64,000 nucleotides of DNA, taken from positions 1 to 64,000 of the forward strand of contig JAANYP010001205.1 in the NCBI GenBank assembly GCA_020465985.1. The letters run 5' to 3'. Shown here piece after piece: positions 58,101 through 64,000 of the stretch (position 1 is its first letter; each line of letters starts with the position of its first letter). The notes below the pieces were generated by a model. That model had not been told where the DNA came from. It saw nothing but the letters and a program-made list of their open reading frames with translations, and searched no databases. The DNA comes from Centrapalus pauciflorus. Its lineage: Eukaryota > Streptophyta > Magnoliopsida > Asterales > Asteraceae. The position numbers were made by a program, and so were the translations under genes.

Positions 58101-59043
58101 GGCAGATATGAATGAGATCAACAAGTTAAAGAAGCAAATGTCAAAGGAATTTGAAATGAAAGATCTGGGTCCAGCAAAGCAGATACTTGGAATGAGCATC
58201 ACCAGAATTAAGCTTGATGGATCTCTAACTCTATCCCAGGAGAAATACATCGGGAAAGTGTTAGATAAATTCAAAATGAACGACGAGAAAACTAAGCCGA
58301 GAAACACACCGTTGGGAAGTCACTTTACACTAACCAAAGACCAGTCTCCGACAACGAAAGAAGAAAAAGCAGAAATGGCTAAAGTTCCGTACTCATCAGC
58401 AGTTGGTAGTCTCATGTACGCCATGGTTTGCACGAGACCAGATATAGCTCATGCCGTCGGGGTTATTAGCCGCTTTATGTCGAATCCGGGGAGAGAACAC
58501 TGGGAAGCTGTTAAGTGGGTTCTCAGATATTTGAAGGGCACTTCGAAGGTGGGTCTATGTTTCAGAGGTAAAGATTCAATTCTCAGAGGATATGTTGATG
58601 CTGATCTGGGTGGTTGTAAGAAGACATTCAAAAGCACGTCTGGGTATGTTTTCACGGTGGGAGGAACCGCAGTCAGTTGGATGTCGAAACTTCAGAAGAG
58701 TGTAGCTCTGTCAACTACAGAAGCCGAGTACATGGCTGCAGCTGAAGCCAGTAAGGAGCTCGTTTGGTTGAAGAACTTCCTACTAGAGTTAGACAAGAAA
58801 CAGACAGATTATCCGCTATACTGTGACAACGAGAGTGCTGTGAAACTTGCGAAGAACCCGGTTTATCATGGAAAGACCAAACATATCGGGATGAGATATC
58901 ACTTCATCAGAGGACTGATTAGTGAAGGAACTATGGATTTGAAAAATATCTCGGGTGCGAAGAATCCAGCAGACATGTTTACTAAATCGGTAACGCTGGA
59001 CAAGCTGAAGCTGTGTAGGGCTTCAGCTGGCCTTCAGGAATAA
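55135..59043 (+). CDS. Gag-pol polyprotein of copia H, interrupted by one in-frame TAA
   Basis: ATG 55135 (MAEDGKYKIEKFDGKDFAWW) starts a frame of 1302 codons to TAA 59041. Domains by residue: gag 1-230, zinc knuckle CWNCKENGHFKNQC 232-245, protease DSGAS at 277, GAG-pre-integrase LWHQRLGHM about 402, integrase with DNGGEY at 530 and PQQNGVAERMNRT, RT with YVDD 981-984, RNase H with TTEAEYMAA about 1194 and CDNESAVKLAKNPVYHG. Codon 841 (57655-57657) is TAA where the family has Glu (RIKE-stop-HDGSKRYKARLV). The same frame continues without other damage. Gag, protease and integrase could be made; RT and RNase H only with readthrough. Confidence 0.95.
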
Positions 59044-59160
59044 TGATGAGAAGGCTGGTGGCAACTAGGGGAGATCTGAGCTTACGGATCAGTCGGGGTT
59101 TATACAGAAGTACAGAAAAGGCTAACTTGTGGAGCGCAGTTGTTCGAGTTCGAAGCCTCC

Positions 59161-59171
59161 AAGTGGGAGAT
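59161..59171 (+). other. Polypurine tract of copia H
   Basis: AAGTGGGAGAT directly before the 3' LTR. Confidence 0.9.
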
Positions 59172-59440
59172 TGTTGTGGTGTAGGCTTCGTCCCACATCG
59201 GGACTTAGTCGTTTTCATTAATTATTAAGTCATGTCCCACATCGGTGATTAGATAGAATATTAGTCTAATCCTATCTCTATATATTAAAGCCTTGTACTT
59301 GTATTTGTTTATCACTGAATAATAAAAGAGAGAACCCTAGTTGCCCCCGTGGACGTAGGTCAGAACATCGACCGAACCACGTAAATTCTTGTGTCTTTTA
59401 TTGTGATCGCGTGTGTGTGTTTGTGTGATTAACCCTAACA
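59172..59440 (+). mobile_element. 3' LTR of copia H
   Basis: It reads as identical to the 5' LTR by eye over 269 bp, so insertion is recent on an evolutionary scale. Confidence 0.97.
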
Positions 59441-59445
59441 GTATG

Positions 59446-59994
59446 TTTTCAGTAGGGCTTGTACAAGAGGGCCTGCATTGGTTTACTTCATCATTGAGTC
59501 CCAACAAAATAATTTCTTTATAGGACTGAAATTCATGGTGCTCAGGCCGAAGAATAGTACCTAAGGTGGTTGTGTGTGTTGGGGAAGCTTTTGATGGGGT
59601 AATGGGGGTGAGTACGATCTTACGATTGTTATGAGTAAAAGAATATGTGTTAAGATAGCCGTCATGGACTACTCGCCTATCAAACTATGAGGGGCGACCA
59701 CGTAGGACATGACACGCATCCATTGGAATGACATCACACCACAATTCATCACTGTAATACTTACTAATACTGAAGGATAGCAGCACTCGATGAGAGACAT
59801 GTATTCCTTTTCCCTGATTTAGCCATTGAATTACATACGGGGAGGGTGTGGTTGAGTGGGCAGATTCAATTTCATGACCAAAGTCATGGAGGCAACGTTG
59901 GTGCAGCTTCCTCCATCAATAATAACAGAGCACACCTTCTGCGGAGGAACTGGTAAATCACTCATAAAGACACCATGATTGAAATTTAGGAGCT
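59446..59994 (-). pseudogene. Chromovirus G protease and linker
   Basis: On the minus strand the region reads through QWLNQGKGIHVSHRVLLSFS, ELWCDVIPMDACHVL and GRP followed by a stop, then FDRRVVHDGYLNTYSF and a linker that ends at the H insertion. These blocks are typical of the protease-to-RT region of chromoviruses. The stop lies near 59690. A protease active site DxG is likely upstream near 59900 but the frame is broken there. Confidence 0.7.
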
Positions 59995-61078
59995 CTAGCA
60001 ATTCACAATCCTACAACGGGTATGGAAGATTGACTCTCGTTGAAGCTCTGTTTCGTGTATCGGTGTACTGCTGAGGGCTCGGCGAACAACCAGACATGGG
60101 TCGTCATCTGGCCCAATCAATTCAACGTCATCTTTAGGTGCGATAGTAGGACCGACGGCAGAATCAGAATCAAATTCGTAACCCCAATTCGAAGTCGGCC
60201 AGTGAGATGCGATATTTGGGCACTCAGAAGCGATATGCCCTAAGCCCTGACATCTGAAACAGCGTCGAGGAGCTTTGTAGGGTTCCAATTTGGAATGAGG
60301 GGGCGTAGTCGGTTGGGAGGCGTTGGACGTGGTGGGTTTTTGGCCAACAGTGGATTTTGGGTATAAAGTGGGCTTAAAAGGCTGCCTGGTGAGCTCAAGT
60401 TTACCTTTGGACCTTTGTTGGGAGTCCACTTTATGAGATAACAGGTCAACTCAGTTAGGGTTTGGTAGGCATGCAGTTCAACAACATTGGCAACTCTCGG
60501 TTCTAATCCTCCTAAATAGCAAACCAAAGTTTGTGGGTCATCCTCAGGTACATCACATTTCATCAGAAGATACCGCTTCCTTGCCTTAGAGAGTGCAATT
60601 GAGAAAAACTATTTTGCACATAATAAGTAGGTAAAAATTTCTGCTTCATCTTCAATTTCATCTTGGACCAACTTTTAATTTTCTCCTTCCCGGCACGTTC
60701 ACGTTTCAAGCAGGTATTCGACCACCATGTCGAAGCATATTTCGTAGTTTAAGGGTGACGATCTTAACCTTGCTATCCTCATAAACCTGTTTGTAATCGA
60801 AAACCCGTTCCACAGGTTCGTAACCATTTTACAAATTCATCCGGATCCAGCTTACCTTCATACTCCGGGATATCGACTTTGATCTCGTTTGGATGCCAAT
60901 TACTCGCTCCTCCTTGACTGCCCGACTCACTATTCACGGAGTTTTCTCCTTGACCCTGAGAAATAATCAACTCGTGTATCTGCTCTTGCATAGCTTGTAT
61001 CTTATGCGCCATTTTCTTCTTATCGGCCTCCATCATCTCCAAAATTTTCTTCAATTCAGTAGTATTTCCGGTAATCAT
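59995..61078 (-). pseudogene. Chromovirus G gag
   Basis: ATG 61078 lies two bases after the PBS. The start MITGNTTELKKILEMMEADK gives a coiled coil, then DIPEYEGKLDPDEFVKWL, a break near 60780, a degraded middle, and the zinc knuckle CFRCQGLGHIASEC at about 60215-60260. Family members continue straight after KWL with TVER..F-type sequence, so this copy has lost frame. The capsid-type protein would form cytoplasmic particles. Confidence 0.85.
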
Positions 61079-61080
61079 GG

Positions 61081-61093
61081 CTCTGATACCAAA
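61081..61093 (-). other. Primer binding site of chromovirus G
   Basis: The minus strand reads TTTGGTATCAGAG at the inner edge of the 5' LTR, followed by CCATG. The initiator tRNA-Met type is usual for chromoviruses. Confidence 0.9.
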
Positions 61094-61273
61094 TGATGGC
61101 AGCGAACTTCAGAATTGGATCGGAAATCCCGAACTAAAAGAAACAAACTTAGCAGCAATCTAACCCGAATCTCTCGATACAGTCTCACCACGAGAAATTG
61201 AAGTTAGAACTCCCAGATCACCTTTTAATCTTCTGCCAAAAATTAGAATAGCAGGGAAAATAGGAACTCTCTC

Positions 61274-63516
61274 TGTGAGGTTAGTGACTTGAATTAGTTG
61301 TAATAGTAACCTGATAGTTAGATTAGAGTTAGTCTTGAAGTTTTTTAGTATAAATAAGTCCTATGGGTTAATGAGAACAATAACTCAAATTGTAGTCATT
61401 CAACCCAAATTTGTTACAGTGAAATTGAATGTTTTCTTTATTCACATTTTGAGGGTTTTCTGATTTTCTGAGTTCTTGAAATTGTTCATAGCTTGTTTCT
61501 GAAATTCCTAACAAGTGGTATCAGAGCTTCAGGTTATGATTAGTGTTCATTTGTTCTGCCATTTGAAATTCGTATGTAGCGATAGCAATTAGGAATCGTT
61601 CTTGGTTTTCTGTGGAGTCCGCTGTGTGGATTGCAACCAGTTCTTGCAATCGTTTTTTGTGTTCTTTCCAATTTAGAATTCACAGTAACAGTTGGAATTG
61701 GTTTTGTGGTCAGAAGCGCACTGGGTTGTACAATTGATTTCAATAAATCAATTGTAATTGAAATCGCAGTTGGCATAATTGGGTTTTTGGCTATCGTCGC
61801 TTTGGAGTTGCTTCTGGTTCTTGACGTTCGATTGTGAAATTGAGATATCGGTGTTGGCATATTGGATTTGGGGGTCTGTTTTTAACCGATCAGAGTTGTG
61901 TTATCAGTTTATGGTAATCGATTCAAGATTTGGAAATCAATTTGGCGCATTTGAGGTTCTGGATTTCTTCTTCTACTTCTCCCAATTCTTTGTGAATTTG
62001 ATTTTGCAATTCAACACGTTTCGAATTTTGGTTCTCAATTCACAATCGCATCTGGTGTTCAATTTGGAATTAGACTTTGCTTTGTTCAATTTGGTAATCG
62101 GTTTGGTGTTCTTTTTGGGTCAATCTTGGAGTTTTTGGCCAATCTTGGAGTCAGATTCAAGGTGGAGCTCTTGAATCAGGCTATTAAAGTGGTCAATTGA
62201 AGTTTTTTTTTTTTGGCAATCGATTCTAGTTTGGAATCTTTTTGGTGTTTGTATTTTGGTTGAATTTTTGGGATTCAAGAAAGTCGGATTTCTTCAACAT
62301 GTCACTGATTTTGAAATATGAATTCGCAAGTCGTAAGAAATTGATTTGGATGTTTGGGTTTAGTCTTGAATCAAGTTTGGATTTCGGTGATTTGTATTTA
62401 TCTCGGGTTTTTGTTTTTCTTGATTAGTTTTGAAGACGAAATGGTCATTTTGGGTTTTTCTTGAATGACGATTCAAGAATTTAGGTGTCGACTCATTGCG
62501 TTTGTTCGGTTTAGTATCGGAAATGGAGCTGCGTTTTGTGGGATTCGCATTGATTCAAGAAGTCGGTTTTGATTTTCGTTCGGTGTTGATTGAATTTCGA
62601 GTTGTTTGATTTTGAAGGCGTTTAGATGACGATACAAGTTCCGTTTGAATTTTGATTTGTTTTGATGACGGTTGGTTTTTGGATTGTTTCGTCATGTCGG
62701 GAATGTGTATCATTAGTCTTTTGTGATCTACAAACTTTGGGCTATGGCGCCGTGGTTTGGGTTCGTTTGTAGATCAATTGGTTTGCCTTTTGATAACTTA
62801 GTATTGTTGGCTTCGTGTTTGAATCTCGGTTGGTCCGGTAACAAGTTTTGGTGGAATTTCTCATTCGTTTTTGTTACCCGTTAGTTTTTGGGGTATTTGG
62901 GAGAAATTACACATTGGAATTTAGTTGCGATGATCGTTGTATTTTTGGGTCCGGATTTTGTTGATATGTTCCGGCGTTGTCTTTGGGTCATCGATCTTGC
63001 GTTGTTTTGGGCCGTTTGGATATTTCGTATTGTTTTCGTTGCGACATTTGGTAACCGGTTGATTTTGGATATGTTTTTGTTCTCCGGTTTATTGTTTTTG
63101 GTGCACATTGGTTATTTTGGTCGCATATGTGTTTTTGGGTCTTCGTTGTTTTCGGATTGAAGACTTTGGATTCGAATTTGAATTTGGTAGTGTGTTTCCA
63201 AATAGGTGGAGTAACACAAATTTGTTTTTGGGATTTGTTTTGTTTTTGAAATTCAAGTCAAGGTGGAGATTTGTGAGGTTAGTGACTTGAATTAGTTGTA
63301 ATAGTTCAGGGTTCAGATAGTTAGATTAGAGTTAGTCTTGAAGTTTTTTAGTATAAATAAGTCCTATGGGTTAATGAGAACAATAACTCAAATTGTAGTC
63401 ATTCAACCCAAATTTGTTAGAGTGAAATTGAATATTTTCTTTATTCAAATTTTGAGGATTTTCTGAATTTCTGAATTCTTGAAATTGTTCATAGCTTGTT
63501 TCTGAAATTCCTAACA
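61274..63516 (+). mobile_element. Non-autonomous LTR element I (2243 bp)
   Basis: LTRs at 61274-61513 (240 bp) and 63272-63516 (245 bp) start TGTGAGGTTAGTG and end ATTCCTAACA. The target duplication is ctctc (61269-61273, 63517-63521). PBS TGGTATCAGAGC at 61516-61527 and PPT AAGGTGGAGATT at 63260-63271 are intact. The 1758-bp interior encodes no gag or pol. It is T/G-rich in plus sense with many TTTTGG(T/G)TT words. It is larger than typical TRIMs and smaller than LARDs. It must depend on proteins from another LTR element. Confidence 0.93.
61528..63259 (+). other. Interior of element I, no recognised gene
   Basis: Short frames at 61779-62174 and 62888-63290 encode Phe/Leu/Trp-rich peptides with no known motif. 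Their composition follows the strong T/G bias of the strand. Loose repeats of GTTTTGGAATTTGG and ATTTTGGTT type run throughout. Confidence 0.7.
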
Positions 63517-63846
63517 CTCTCAAATGGAGAATAATTGTTTGGAAATTCAAGTCCCTCTTTCATTTCCAATTTTGCGTACATATGCATTAAAGGAAAAAAA
63601 AAAACTAATAGCAAACACTACTACCCACGTTTCCTACACTTTTGGAAATCTAAATAACTATTTTGACAAAGTCAACAAACCAAAGAAATACAAAACATAA
63701 AATAATAAAATAAGCTGTGGAACAAAACGCGGGGCTGTTAACTTCAAACAGCAACAATTGGGTTTTCTAGTTGGGCCAAGGTAACCCACCTTTGGATTGG
63801 GCCTGTAGAGATGGGCTCATGGTGCTGAACGGGTGGCTGCCTATCA

Positions 63847-64000
63847 ATACCCCTTTCTAGAATATTACTCTTATAATTCCCTATGAATACTTCCCCCTTG
63901 TATAAGTCTTGACCTCAAGACTTACTACACATAGAAACATTCCCGATCACTGAACTGGAGAGGCCAGCAATTCATGACCCCAAACACCTTCAGGTTGATA
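63847..64000 (-). other. Right flank of G: possible old LTR element in UreD intron
   Basis: After the target duplication, the minus strand has a purine tract ACAAGGGGGAAG (about 63888-63899) and TTGAGGTCAAGACTTATACA, resembling the pol-end/PPT area of a gypsy element. Together with 50962-51222 this may be an older element that G entered. Confidence 0.3.

Larger units (their letters stand above)
54247..59440 (+). mobile_element. Tnt1-like Ty1/copia element H, recent, near-complete
   Basis: Both LTRs (54247-54515, 59172-59440; 269 bp) read as identical, with TGTTGTGG...CCTAACA ends and target duplication gtatg (54242-54246, 59441-59445). PBS, PPT and a single gag-pol frame are present. Only one in-frame stop breaks the polyprotein. 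It is inserted in the RT-upstream part of G's pol in the opposite direction. At 5194 bp it has a normal size for Tork/Ivana-type copia elements; the exact lineage is not certain. Confidence 0.97.
51228..63846 (-). mobile_element. Chromovirus-type Ty3/gypsy element G with two nested insertions
   Basis: LTR ends are TGATGGCAG...CTGCCTATCA, with target duplication atacc (51223-51227 and 63847-63851), an initiator-Met PBS at the inner edge of the 5' LTR and a PPT (AAAGGAGAGGA) before the 3' LTR. The gag with CFRCQGLGHIASEC and the pol tail running into the 3' LTR point to a chromovirus, possibly the CRM group. Without H and I it is about 5.2 kb. Frameshifts and stops make it inactive. It lies in intron 5 of UreD, opposite in strand. 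Confidence 0.92.
61094..63846 (-). mobile_element. 5' LTR of chromovirus G, split by element I
   Basis: The two halves 61094-61273 and 63522-63846 together match the 499-bp left LTR with about 505 bp. The gap is element I plus one copy of ctctc. Confidence 0.95.

Noticed and set aside
61779..63290. Several hydrophobic frames in element I
   Set aside because: The residues follow the T/G bias of the strand, with no gag or pol motif and no consistent frame.

Overview
This window is plant nuclear DNA, probably from a core eudicot. It is AT-rich and almost entirely made of nested LTR retrotransposons of typical plant lineages: Sirevirus-like and Tnt1-like Ty1/copia, and Athila-like and chromovirus-like Ty3/gypsy. 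It also holds a CACTA DNA transposon, a small Harbinger-like element and one recognisable host gene. That gene is a urease accessory protein UreD gene with plant-style introns. I cannot name the species.

Stack 1 (1-43.4 kb) reads as insertions within insertions. The outermost recognisable layer is the 3' part of a plus-strand Sirevirus-like element (F, env-like gene 38.5-43.4 kb). A minus-strand copia element (B, 5' LTR 37447-38076, target duplication on the visible side) sits in it. B is cut at 35361 by the 5' LTR of a minus-strand Athila (C). C runs through gag, pol and one env-like ORF down to 26.1 kb and is followed, with no LTR between, by a second env-like ORF (E). E is split by a complete Athila (D, 6433-24587, TSD catcc). 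D's own env-like ORF is split by a 5.25-kb CACTA element (10484-15733, TSD tct). The left edge holds the 3' end of another plus-strand Sirevirus (A, env-like ORF plus 3' LTR 3957-5076), which lies in the 3' flank of E.

Between about 43.4 and 48.9 kb is non-coding DNA with degenerate short repeats and an 889-bp Harbinger/MITE-like element (46189-47077, TSD taa).

Stack 2 (48.9-64 kb) starts with five UreD exons (48918-50694). The following intron holds a complete minus-strand chromovirus (G, 51228-63846, TSD atacc). G's pol is split by a 5.2-kb Tnt1-like copia (H, 54247-59440, TSD gtatg) with two LTRs that read as identical and a polyprotein broken by one in-frame stop. G's 5' LTR is split by a 2.2-kb non-autonomous LTR element (I, 61274-63516, TSD ctctc). 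The last UreD exons are not in the window.

The most interesting recurring signal concerns env-like genes. The three Athila env-like ORFs and the Sirevirus F env-like ORF all have a plausible short leader exon followed by an intron, with the acceptor AG at or next to the start codon in the three Athila cases. In Athila C the leader is preceded by a TATA box and a poly-C/GCGCAGG block also present in the LTR promoter. In Athila D a GTCGCGCCGC motif is likewise shared by LTR and pol-env spacer. This suggests separate internal promoters for the env-like genes, copied from or converged on the LTR promoter. The splice and promoter calls are inference from sequence.
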